The position numbers and the translations under genes were made by a program. The notes beneath the pieces are model-generated. The model saw nothing but the letters and a program-made list of their open reading frames with translations. It searched no databases and was not told the origin of the DNA. A stretch of 64,000 bases of DNA. Source: Nitrospirota bacterium (GTDB taxonomy: Bacteria > Nitrospirota > Thermodesulfovibrionia > Thermodesulfovibrionales > JdFR-88). Below are positions 34,724 through 42,211 of the stretch, piece by piece (the stretch's first letter is position 1; the number at the start of each line of letters is the position of its first letter). The DNA lies in the NCBI GenBank assembly GCA_021789215.1, contig JAJYJS010000005.1, positions 54,151 to 118,150 on the forward strand, written 5' to 3'.

Positions 34724-36296
34724 TGTTAAAAGGCAGCGAGACCGTGAAGGCGCTGCCCTCTCCTTCCCTGCTTTCAAGGCGGATCGTGCCGCCGTGGTCT
34801 TCCATTATCCTCAGGGCTATGGAAAGCCCCAGCCCCGTCCCGGTGTCCTTTGTCGTATAGAACGGGAAAAAAATCTTCTCCCTCTCCTGGGCGGAGATGC
34901 CCTTGCCCGTGTCCGAAAAGACCACATGGGCCCAGCCGCCGCCGCCATGCCCGGAGATGGTCAGGACCCCTCCGCCGGGCATCGCGTCGAACGCGTTGAT
35001 GCCAAGGTTCAGAAACACCTGCTGAAGCCTGCCGGGGTCCGCCAGCACCCGCATGCTCTCGCCCAGTTCCGTCCTGATGGAAACGCCGGCGGGGGCGGAT
35101 TTCCCAAGCAGCTCCGCCGTGCTGCCAAGCAGGATATCCAGCTCAAGCGGCTCCATCTGCGGCTTGGTCGGCCTTGAATAGGTGAGGAAATCCGTTATGA
35201 TGAGGTTCAGCCGGTCCATCTCGGCAAGGGCTATGTCCATCAGCGAGCTTTTCTGGGCCTCGTTGAGGGCCGTCCCCTTGAGCATCTCTATCGAGCCCCG
35301 GAGCGAGGCGAGAGGGTTCCTTATCTCGTGGGCTATATTGGCAGAAAGCTCGCCTATCGCCGCCCATTTCTCCTTTCGCCTTATCTCCTCCTGCATGTCC
35401 TTTATCTGCGTCAGGTCCTGAAAAATGGCTATATGTCCGGTGGGCTCCCCCTCCGTGTTCTTCATTCCCGATATCGTCATCCCTATTATCTTCTTAAGCT
35501 CCCCGCAGCGGATCATCCCTTCCATCCTGGAGTTGGGCTCGAACTTCTCCAGGCAGGGGAAAATCTCCCTTGCGTCCCTGCCGATGGCGTCCTGCCTCTT
35601 CATTCCCGTGATGGACTCCGCCGCGGCATTGAAGAAAAGCACCCTGCCTTCCATGTCAGTCGTGATGAGCCCGCTGGTGACGTTCTCCACGACTTCCCTG
35701 TTGAAGACCGAAAGCTCCCTGTAATCCAGGTTCTTTTTCTCCAGCTTCAAAGAGGCCTTCTCAACCCTTGTGACCAGGTATCCGGTAAGGTAAGCGCAGA
35801 TGTACAGGGCCATTATGTTGGTGAAGATATTGTAAAGAAAGTCTCTCTCGTAGAGGTTCAGGCTGTACGGGACGGGGATTACGGCCCAGTACTGCAAGTC
35901 CAGCATGACGCCGTAAAGAATGCTCGATATGACAGCCATCACGAACCCCGCCCGCTTGCCTATCACTATTCCCGAGGCTATTACGGTAATTATGAGCAGG
36001 AACGAAAACCAGCTCTCTATGCCCCCAGTGAGATAGATAAGCATGTTGACCGTAAGGACGTCTATGACGAGCTGCGCGTACGCCAGCAGCGTCCCCCTGA
36101 CGCGGTTCAGCAGGATTATATAGACTATGGTCAGGAAATACAGGAACGCGACAAGGTAGAGGACCGCGGGGCCGTAGGGGAACACGCCGTTTCCTATCTC
36201 GAACAGCAGGAACGACCCCAGCAGGATGGTCGCGAAAAGCACCCTGAAGGCTATCAGGGCCTTTAGTCTCAATGATACGGAATCTGTCTTCTGCAT
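34713..36296 (-). CDS. pilS: Sensor histidine kinase (PilS/NtrB type)
   Basis: A 527-residue kinase with six hydrophobic helices in the first 180 residues, a PAS domain (about 195-300, TSGLITTDMEGRVLFFNAAAESITG), a His-kinase A region with the H-box SANIAHEIRNPLASLRGS (phospho-acceptor His) and an HATPase domain with N-, G1- and G2-type motifs (GINAFDAM, SDTGKGIS, GTGLGLSIALRIM). It is the expected partner of the downstream PilR. The signal it senses is not clear. Confidence 0.9.
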   Translation of the reverse strand: MQKTDSVSLRLKALIAFRVLFATILLGSFLLFEIGNGVFPYGPAVLYLVAFLYFLTIVYIILLNRVRGTLLAYAQLVIDVLTVNMLIYLTGGIESWFSFLLIITVIASGIVIGKRAGFVMAVISSILYGVMLDLQYWAVIPVPYSLNLYERDFLYNIFTNIMALYICAYLTGYLVTRVEKASLKLEKKNLDYRELSVFNREVVENVTSGLITTDMEGRVLFFNAAAESITGMKRQDAIGRDAREIFPCLEKFEPNSRMEGMIRCGELKKIIGMTISGMKNTEGEPTGHIAIFQDLTQIKDMQEEIRRKEKWAAIGELSANIAHEIRNPLASLRGSIEMLKGTALNEAQKSSLMDIALAEMDRLNLIITDFLTYSRPTKPQMEPLELDILLGSTAELLGKSAPAGVSIRTELGESMRVLADPGRLQQVFLNLGINAFDAMPGGGVLTISGHGGGGWAHVVFSDTGKGISAQEREKIFFPFYTTKDTGTGLGLSIALRIMEDHGGTIRLESREGEGSAFTVSLPFNNGR

Positions 36297-36320
36297 CCCC
36301 TAGCGGGCTTTTTGTTTTTT

Positions 36321-37535
36321 CTAGTGGCCGACCAGCTGCATTATCCTGAATATGGGCAGGTACATGGCGACCACTATGAAACCCACCGTGCCGCCCAGAA
36401 AGACCATCAGCAGGGGCTCTATCATGGATGTGAGCCCCGCGACGGCGGCATCGACTTCCTCGTCATAGAAATCGGCTATCTTGTTGAGCATGCTGTCGAG
36501 GGCGCCAGCCGATTCGCCGACCGCTATCATCTGCGTGACCATGTCGGGAAACACCTTTTCCTTTTGCAGGGGCTCGGCCAGCGTCTTGCCCTCCTGCACG
36601 GCCTCCTTAACGTTCATCACGGCCTTTTCGACCACCTTGTTGCCCGCCGTCCTGGCCGTAATCTCAAGGCCTTCCAGTATGGGCACTCCGCTGCTGACAA
36701 GCGTCCCCAGGGTCCTGGTGAACTTGGCGACGGCCACCTTCACAAGCATGATGCCGAACATCGGCAGCTTTAAGAAAATGCCGTCGGTTATGAGCCTGCC
36801 TTTTTGCGATCTCCTGAACTGGGTAAGCCCCACGGAGGACGCGACGGCCAGCAGCAATATGGCCAGCCCGCCCTTGCCGGCAATGAATTTGCTCAACCCT
36901 ATTACTATCTTCGTGGGGCCGGGAAGGTTTCCGCCCAGCTGGACGAACATCTGCGAGAAGGTAGGCACGACGTATATCATGATGACGGCGATGACCAGCA
37001 CGGCCACAGCGGTGACCACCGAGGGGTATATCATCGCGCCCTTGACCTTTCTCTTGAGCTTTATCGACTTCTCCATGTAGGCGGCCAGCCGGTTCAAAAC
37101 GGTGTCGAGGATACCTCCCGCTTCACCCGCCGCGACCATGTTGGCGTAAAGGTCGTCAAAGGTTTTGGGATGCTTCCTGAGGGCGTCGGCATAGGTGGAG
37201 CCGCCTTCGACGTCGTTTTTTATCTGCGTGATTACCGAGGCGAACTTCTTGTTAGACTGCTGGCCGGCCAGGATCTCAAGCGCCTGGACAAGCGGAAGAC
37301 CGGCATCTATCATCGTCGAGAACTGCCTTGTGAAGATGACGACGTCCTTGTCCTTCACCTTGCCGCCGAAAGAGAGGCTGAACGCGGCTGGCTTTTTCTT
37401 TTCGGTCACGGAGGTGGGCACCATGCCCTTCCTCCTGAGCTGGGCGATTACCTCGTCCTTTGAGCCCGCGGCGGTCTCGCCGGACTCTATCACGCCCGCC
37501 CTGTTCTTACCGGACCACTGGAAAATGGTTGCCAT
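36321..37535 (-). CDS. pilC: Type IV pilus inner-membrane platform protein PilC
   Basis: A 404-residue member of the type II secretion F family, the platform on which the PilB and PilT motors act. It has two repeated cytoplasmic domains and three transmembrane helices (about 170-200, 215-245 and 375-400). Conserved phrases are FTRQFSTMIDAGLPLVQALEIL (about 68-89), AGEAGGILDTVLNRLA and AVGESAGALDSMLNKIADFYDEEVD. The start is 4 bases from the pilT stop (37539), consistent with an operon. Confidence 0.95.
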   Translation of the reverse strand: MATIFQWSGKNRAGVIESGETAAGSKDEVIAQLRRKGMVPTSVTEKKKPAAFSLSFGGKVKDKDVVIFTRQFSTMIDAGLPLVQALEILAGQQSNKKFASVITQIKNDVEGGSTYADALRKHPKTFDDLYANMVAAGEAGGILDTVLNRLAAYMEKSIKLKRKVKGAMIYPSVVTAVAVLVIAVIMIYVVPTFSQMFVQLGGNLPGPTKIVIGLSKFIAGKGGLAILLLAVASSVGLTQFRRSQKGRLITDGIFLKLPMFGIMLVKVAVAKFTRTLGTLVSSGVPILEGLEITARTAGNKVVEKAVMNVKEAVQEGKTLAEPLQKEKVFPDMVTQMIAVGESAGALDSMLNKIADFYDEEVDAAVAGLTSMIEPLLMVFLGGTVGFIVVAMYLPIFRIMQLVGH

Positions 37536-37538
37536 TGA

Positions 37539-38618
37539 CTACCTCCTGGCTGAAGAGACCTTTTTGATCATTGCAAGAAACTCCTCCGGCACCGGCGAAC
37601 GGCCCAGCGCCTCTTCATACGAGAGCAGGTTCTTCATGTAAAGATCAAACAGCGACTGGTTCATCGTGAGCATGCCTGACTGCGCCTGCCCTGTCTGCAT
37701 TATCGAATATATCTGGTGTATCTTGTCTTCCCTGATAAGGTTCCTTATGGCGGGGGTGGGTATGAGCACCTCCACGACCATTACCCTTCCCGTTCCGCTC
37801 TTTTTGGGCAATAACTGCTGGGCAACGATGCCCTCAAGCACAAATGAGAGCTGCACCCTCACCTGTTCCTGCTGATGGGGCGGGAATACGTCAATAATCC
37901 TGTTTAGCGTCTGCACGGCAGAGTTGGTGTGCAGAGTGGCGAGCGTGAGGTGGCCGGTCTCGGAGACCGAAAGGGCGGCCTCGATGGTCTCCAGGTCCCT
38001 CATCTCTCCCACCAGCACCACGTCAGGGTCCTGCCTGAGTATGTACCTCAGGGCGGTCTTGAAGGACACGGTGTCGGCATTGACCTCCCTCTGGTTTATG
38101 AGGGACTTCTTATGGCTGTGCAGGTACTCTATCGGGTCCTCGATTGTCACGATATGGCAGCTGCGCTCGGAATTTATCCTGTCTATCATGGCTGCAAGCG
38201 TGGTTGACTTGCCGCAGCCGGTGGGGCCCGTAACCAGGACAAGCCCCCGGGGCTTCTTGGATATCTCGCTTACTATCTCCGGCAACCCAAGTTCGTGGAA
38301 CGTCCTCACGCCGAAAGGGACGGCCCTGAATACGCCCGCAACAGCCCCGCGCTGCATGAATATGTTCCCCCTGAAGCGGCTGAGCCCCTTCAGCCCGAAT
38401 GAAAAATCAAGCTCGTTCTGCTCCTCGAAACGGTGCTTCTGGGCGTCGGTGAGGACGCTGTAGCAGAAGTTCTTGGTGTCCTGGGCCATAAGCTGCGGAT
38501 GGTCTATTGGGAGGAGCCTCCCGTCTATCCTCAGCCTGGGCGGGCTCCCTGTGGTTATGTGCAGGTCGGAAGCGCCTTTTTCTATCATCAATTTCAATAA
38601 ATCGTATAAAGTGGACAT
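37539..38618 (-). CDS. pilT: Type IV pilus retraction ATPase PilT
   Basis: A 359-residue motor ATPase that drives pilus retraction (twitching). Walker A is TGPTGCGKST (about 130-139), Walker B is DPDVVLVGEMRD, and the PilT-specific AIRNLIRE motif is present (in TPAIRNLIREDK). ATG 38618 is the family-like start (MSTLYDLLKLMIEKGASDLHI). It lies 7 bases beyond the stop of pilB, with GGAG about 12 bases upstream. A longer TTG start is less likely. Confidence 0.95.
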   Translation of the reverse strand: MSTLYDLLKLMIEKGASDLHITTGSPPRLRIDGRLLPIDHPQLMAQDTKNFCYSVLTDAQKHRFEEQNELDFSFGLKGLSRFRGNIFMQRGAVAGVFRAVPFGVRTFHELGLPEIVSEISKKPRGLVLVTGPTGCGKSTTLAAMIDRINSERSCHIVTIEDPIEYLHSHKKSLINQREVNADTVSFKTALRYILRQDPDVVLVGEMRDLETIEAALSVSETGHLTLATLHTNSAVQTLNRIIDVFPPHQQEQVRVQLSFVLEGIVAQQLLPKKSGTGRVMVVEVLIPTPAIRNLIREDKIHQIYSIMQTGQAQSGMLTMNQSLFDLYMKNLLSYEEALGRSPVPEEFLAMIKKVSSARR

Positions 38619-38625
38619 GGTCTTT

Positions 38626-40482
38626 TCAGTCTCCAAATGTAACCCTTAAAACTTCTTCTATCGTGGTCACCCCTTCCTGCGCCTTGGTAAGCCCGCTCAT
38701 CCTGAGAGTCTTCATGCCGACCTTTATCGACATCTTCTTTATCTCGTCAGTGGGAGCGCCTTCCAGAATGAGCTGTTTTATCTCATCCCGGAGCGGCATT
38801 ACCTCGTAAAGGGCAATCCTTCCCTTGTATCCCGTGTTGTTGCATGCGGGACATCCCTTCCCTCTGAACGCCTTCACGCCCCTGGCTATCTCTTCCTCGG
38901 AAAACCCCACGTTCAGCAGGGCCTGCGGGGGCACATTCTCCTCCTCCCTGCACTGCGGGCATATACGCCTTGCAAGCCTCTGGGCAACTATCATTATCAC
39001 GGAGCTCGAGACCAGAAACGGCTCGATGCCCATGTTGAGGAGCCTGTTTATGGTGCTGGGCGCGTCATTTGTATGCAGCGTGCTTAGCACCAGGTGGCCG
39101 GTCAGGGCCGCCTTTACGCCGATTTCAGCCGTTTCAAAGTCCCTTATCTCGCCCACCATTATGATGTCCGGGTCCTGCCTGAGAAACGCCCTCAGGGCGG
39201 CCGCGAAAGAGAGCCCTATGTCCTCCCTCACATGCACCTGGTTTATGCCCATGAAGTTGTATTCGACAGGGTCCTCGGCCGTCATTATGTTTATGCCCGG
39301 CTTGTTCAGGTAATTGAGCGCCGAGTAGAGCGTGGTCGTCTTGCCGCTTCCGGTGGGGCCCGTGACCAGTATCATCCCATAGGGCTTGTCCAGCGCGGCC
39401 ATGAATTCCTGCCTGGCCATTTCCTCGAAACCCAGCTTCGTGAGGTCCACCTGGAGGTTGGACTTGTCCAGAAGCCTTAAGACCGTCTTTTCGCCAAAGA
39501 GGCATGGCAGGACGGATACGCGGAAGTCTATCTCCCGCTTCCTGCCCAGTTTGAGCTTTATGCGCCCGTCCTGCGGCAGCCTTCTTTCCGCTATGTCCAG
39601 CTTGGACATTATTTTCAGCCTGGAGGTAAGGGCCGCTTTTATCTTTACCGGCAGGTTCATGACGTTGTAAAGCACGCCGTCCACGCGGTAGCGGACGCGC
39701 AGCGAAGTCTCGTAAGGCTCCACGTGAATGTCACTGGCCCTTGTCTTGATGGCGTTTACAAGGATGCCGTTGACGAGCTTCACTATCGGGGCCTCGACTT
39801 CCTTTACGGCCGATTCCGCTTCTTCCTTTTCGTCCACGGCCTCCACGTCATCAAGCGCGCTGCCGACCACCTTGTCGAACTCGTCCACGTCCACCATCTC
39901 CATCATGGGGCCGTCGTCAATTCCGCCCGCCCCTTCCTCGTCGTCCACGGTGAAGTCCTTGGCCTCGAGTATCCTGGATGTCATCGTGGGGTCCTGCTCG
40001 ACCGGGGCGGACTTCTCGGCCTCCTGCTGCTGGAGCTGTTTCCCTCCGCCTCCCCCGCCGTAACAGCTTGCCAGGCAGCCCGACAGGCTGCTCTCGTTGG
40101 CGATGACAATCTCCACGTTATAGCCGGTCATGAACTTCACATCGTCAACGGCAAAGATGTTGGAGGGGTCGGCCATCGCTATGGTCAGTGTGGCACCGAC
40201 CCTCGAAACGGGCACTATCTGGTATTTCCTGGCCATCTCGGCGGGTATGAGCTTTATAACCGCGGGGTCTATCCTTGCATCGGAAAGGTTTACGGCGGGC
40301 ACGCCGTACTGCTTGCTCAGGAAATTGACGAGCTTCTCTTCCGTTATATAGCCCAGCTTGACAAGGGCTGTGCCAAGCCGCCTGCCTTCACGCTTCTGGA
40401 GCGCAAGGGCCTGCTTTAGCTGTTCCTCGGTTATAACCTGCGCGGAAATCAGCATTTGACCGAGTCTAGCCGTAATCGCCAT
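38626..40482 (-). CDS. pilB: Type IV pilus assembly ATPase PilB
   Basis: A 618-residue extension motor. N-terminal MshEN repeats (LGQMLISAQVITEEQLKQAL; LGYITEEKLVNFLSKQYGVPAVNL) are followed by an acidic linker (about 165-225) and the ATPase core with Walker A GPTGSGKTTT (about 380), the Asp box and Walker B DPDIIMVGEIRD. Four cysteines (CPQC and CPAC) form the zinc site of PilB/GspE. A TTGACA-N18-TAATAT promoter ends seven bases before ATG 40482, with no Shine-Dalgarno sequence. It is the first gene of the pilBTC-SR run. Confidence 0.96.
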   Translation of the reverse strand: MAITARLGQMLISAQVITEEQLKQALALQKREGRRLGTALVKLGYITEEKLVNFLSKQYGVPAVNLSDARIDPAVIKLIPAEMARKYQIVPVSRVGATLTIAMADPSNIFAVDDVKFMTGYNVEIVIANESSLSGCLASCYGGGGGGKQLQQQEAEKSAPVEQDPTMTSRILEAKDFTVDDEEGAGGIDDGPMMEMVDVDEFDKVVGSALDDVEAVDEKEEAESAVKEVEAPIVKLVNGILVNAIKTRASDIHVEPYETSLRVRYRVDGVLYNVMNLPVKIKAALTSRLKIMSKLDIAERRLPQDGRIKLKLGRKREIDFRVSVLPCLFGEKTVLRLLDKSNLQVDLTKLGFEEMARQEFMAALDKPYGMILVTGPTGSGKTTTLYSALNYLNKPGINIMTAEDPVEYNFMGINQVHVREDIGLSFAAALRAFLRQDPDIIMVGEIRDFETAEIGVKAALTGHLVLSTLHTNDAPSTINRLLNMGIEPFLVSSSVIMIVAQRLARRICPQCREEENVPPQALLNVGFSEEEIARGVKAFRGKGCPACNNTGYKGRIALYEVMPLRDEIKQLILEGAPTDEIKKMSIKVGMKTLRMSGLTKAQEGVTTIEEVLRVTFGD

Positions 40483-40489
40483 CGCTAAA

Positions 40490-40519
40490 ATATTAAATAA
40501 TGCACTTTCATAATGTCAA
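40490..40519 (-). promoter_or_regulatory. Sigma-70 promoter of pilB
   Basis: On the minus strand TTGACA (40514-40519) and TAATAT (40490-40495) are 18 bases apart. The -10 box ends seven bases before the ATG, so the predicted transcript starts at or one base before the start codon. The same boxes and spacing precede the porin gene at 20294-20323. Confidence 0.65.
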
Positions 40520-40545
40520 TTCGACATAGCAGGAAAACCTTGCGG

Positions 40546-40570
40546 AAAAAAAGAAAATTTTTTCTTTTTT
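40546..40570 (-). terminator. Weak A/T hairpin after purS (possible terminator)
   Basis: On either strand, a run of A residues with one G (40547-40556) can pair with a run of T residues with one C (40561-40570). On the minus strand this stem and its T-run lie 32 bases after the purS stop codon and upstream of the pilB promoter. The stem is A/T-rich, so termination would be weak. Confidence 0.3.
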
Positions 40571-40601
40571 CTTCCGGCTCCGGTTTTTTTCGCGGGGGTT
40601 T

Positions 40602-40847
40602 TTACTCCTCCATCTCGAAGCTGTAATCCTCTATCACGGTGTTGGCGAGCAGCTTTTCGCACATCTGCGCCACCTCCGAGGCGGCCGTCTCCCTGCCCTT
40701 GCCCGCTTCGAAGGTTATCTCTATCAGCTTCCCCACGCGCACGTCCTCAAGGCCGCCGAAACCCATGCTCGTGAGCCCGGAGAGCACGGCCTTGCCCTGC
40801 GGGTCCAGAACGCCCTGCCTGAGCCTTATGAAAACCCTTGCCTTCAT
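40602..40847 (-). CDS. purS: Phosphoribosylformylglycinamidine synthase subunit PurS
   Basis: A small (81-residue) subunit of the three-part FGAM synthase PurSQL, used for purine synthesis by many bacteria outside the enterics. The pattern ARVFIRLRQGVLDPQGKAVLSGLTSMGFGGLEDVRVGKLIEI is characteristic (the key segment is GVLDPQG and VRVGK). ATG overlaps the purB stop by 4 bases. purQ and purL are not in the window. Confidence 0.93.
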   Translation of the reverse strand: MKARVFIRLRQGVLDPQGKAVLSGLTSMGFGGLEDVRVGKLIEITFEAGKGRETAASEVAQMCEKLLANTVIEDYSFEMEE

Positions 40848-42154
40848 CTTTTACCTCCCGAAGAAAAAAAAACCCTCTGGAATATGTAATCGACATTTGC
40901 GAGGTAATGCTTAAGGTCGAATATGTCCTTCAGCTCCGCGGCCCCAAGATGTTTCCTGACATCCCTGTCTTTCAGCAGGAGTTTCAGGAAGCTCTCCCCG
41001 TTCCTCCAGCTGGCCATCGCATTTTTCTGGACGAGCCTGTAGGCGTCCTCCCTCGTCATCCCCTTGCCGGTGAGCGCAAGGAGCACACGCTGGGAATTGT
41101 AAAGCCCGTGGCTTGCCTCCATGTTGCGCCTCATGCGCTGGGGGTATACCTGGAGCCCTTCGAGTATCCCCTTGAGCCTGTTCAGCATGTAATCGGCAAG
41201 GATGGAGCTGTCCGGTATTATCACCCGCTCCACGGAGGAATGGGAGATGTCCCTCTCGTGCCAGAGCGCTATGTCCTCCATCGCGGCAACCGCGTTGGAG
41301 CGGACCACCCTTGCCAGGCCGGAAAGGTTTTCGGCCCCGACGGGGTTCCGCTTGTGGGGCATCGCGGAGGAGCCTTTCTGCCCCTTTGTAAAGGGCTCCT
41401 CGGCCTCCAGGACCTCCGTGCGCTGGAGGTGCCTTATCTCCACCGATATCTTTTCCACCTCGGCCGCTATCAGCGCAAGCGCGTTCAGGTATTCCGCATG
41501 CCGGTCGCGCTGTATCACCTGCGTGGCCACGGGCTCCGGCCTGAGCCCCAGCTTTTTGCAGACCCTTTCCTCTATCTTTGGCGTGATGTTCGAGAACGTC
41601 CCGACGGCGCCCGAGAGCTTGCCCGTGCTTACGGCCTCTTTGGCGGCGGAGAGCCTGCGCAGGTTCCTCTTCATCCCCTCGTGCCAGAGGGCGAACTTGA
41701 GCCCCATCGTGGTCGGCTCGGCATGCACGCCGTGGCTCCGGCCCATGCAGACGGTGTCCTTGTGCTCAAGCGCCCGCGTCTTAAGGACGGCAATCAGCTC
41801 TTTCAGGTCCTTCGTGATTATGCCTATGGCGTCCCGTATCTGGAGGGCAAGGGCCGTGTCAACGACATCGGAGGACGTAAGCCCCTTGTGGATATACCTG
41901 GAAGCAGGGCCGACCTTTTCGGCAACGGACGTGAGGAAGGCTATTACGTCGTGCTTGACGGTGGCCTCTATCTCGTCAATCCTTTTAACGTCAAAATCCG
42001 CCTTCTGCCTTATCTCCTTCATTGCGGAAGCCGGTATCCCGCCCAGCTCCGCCCAGGCCTCGCAAACGGCAAGCTCGACATCAAGCCATTTGCGGTACTT
42101 GGACTCAAGCTCCCACAGCCTGCCCATTCCGGGCCTTGTATACCTTGCAATCAT
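40844..42154 (-). CDS. purB: Adenylosuccinate lyase PurB
   Basis: A 436-residue fumarase/aspartase-fold enzyme that cleaves SAICAR and adenylosuccinate in purine synthesis. The signature GSSAMPHKRNPVGAENLSG (about 263-281) holds the catalytic serine loop, and GRSHGVHAEPTTMG and the opening RYTRPGMGRLW are typical. It is the first gene of the purB-purS unit. The end overlaps purS (ATGA). Confidence 0.96.
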   Translation of the reverse strand: MIARYTRPGMGRLWELESKYRKWLDVELAVCEAWAELGGIPASAMKEIRQKADFDVKRIDEIEATVKHDVIAFLTSVAEKVGPASRYIHKGLTSSDVVDTALALQIRDAIGIITKDLKELIAVLKTRALEHKDTVCMGRSHGVHAEPTTMGLKFALWHEGMKRNLRRLSAAKEAVSTGKLSGAVGTFSNITPKIEERVCKKLGLRPEPVATQVIQRDRHAEYLNALALIAAEVEKISVEIRHLQRTEVLEAEEPFTKGQKGSSAMPHKRNPVGAENLSGLARVVRSNAVAAMEDIALWHERDISHSSVERVIIPDSSILADYMLNRLKGILEGLQVYPQRMRRNMEASHGLYNSQRVLLALTGKGMTREDAYRLVQKNAMASWRNGESFLKLLLKDRDVRKHLGAAELKDIFDLKHYLANVDYIFQRVFFSSGGKR

Positions 42155-42211
42155 TTTTTCAGCGTCCCTCGTCTGGATTTTGTTCAGCGAAATATTTTAC
42201 ACGGAATGGCA

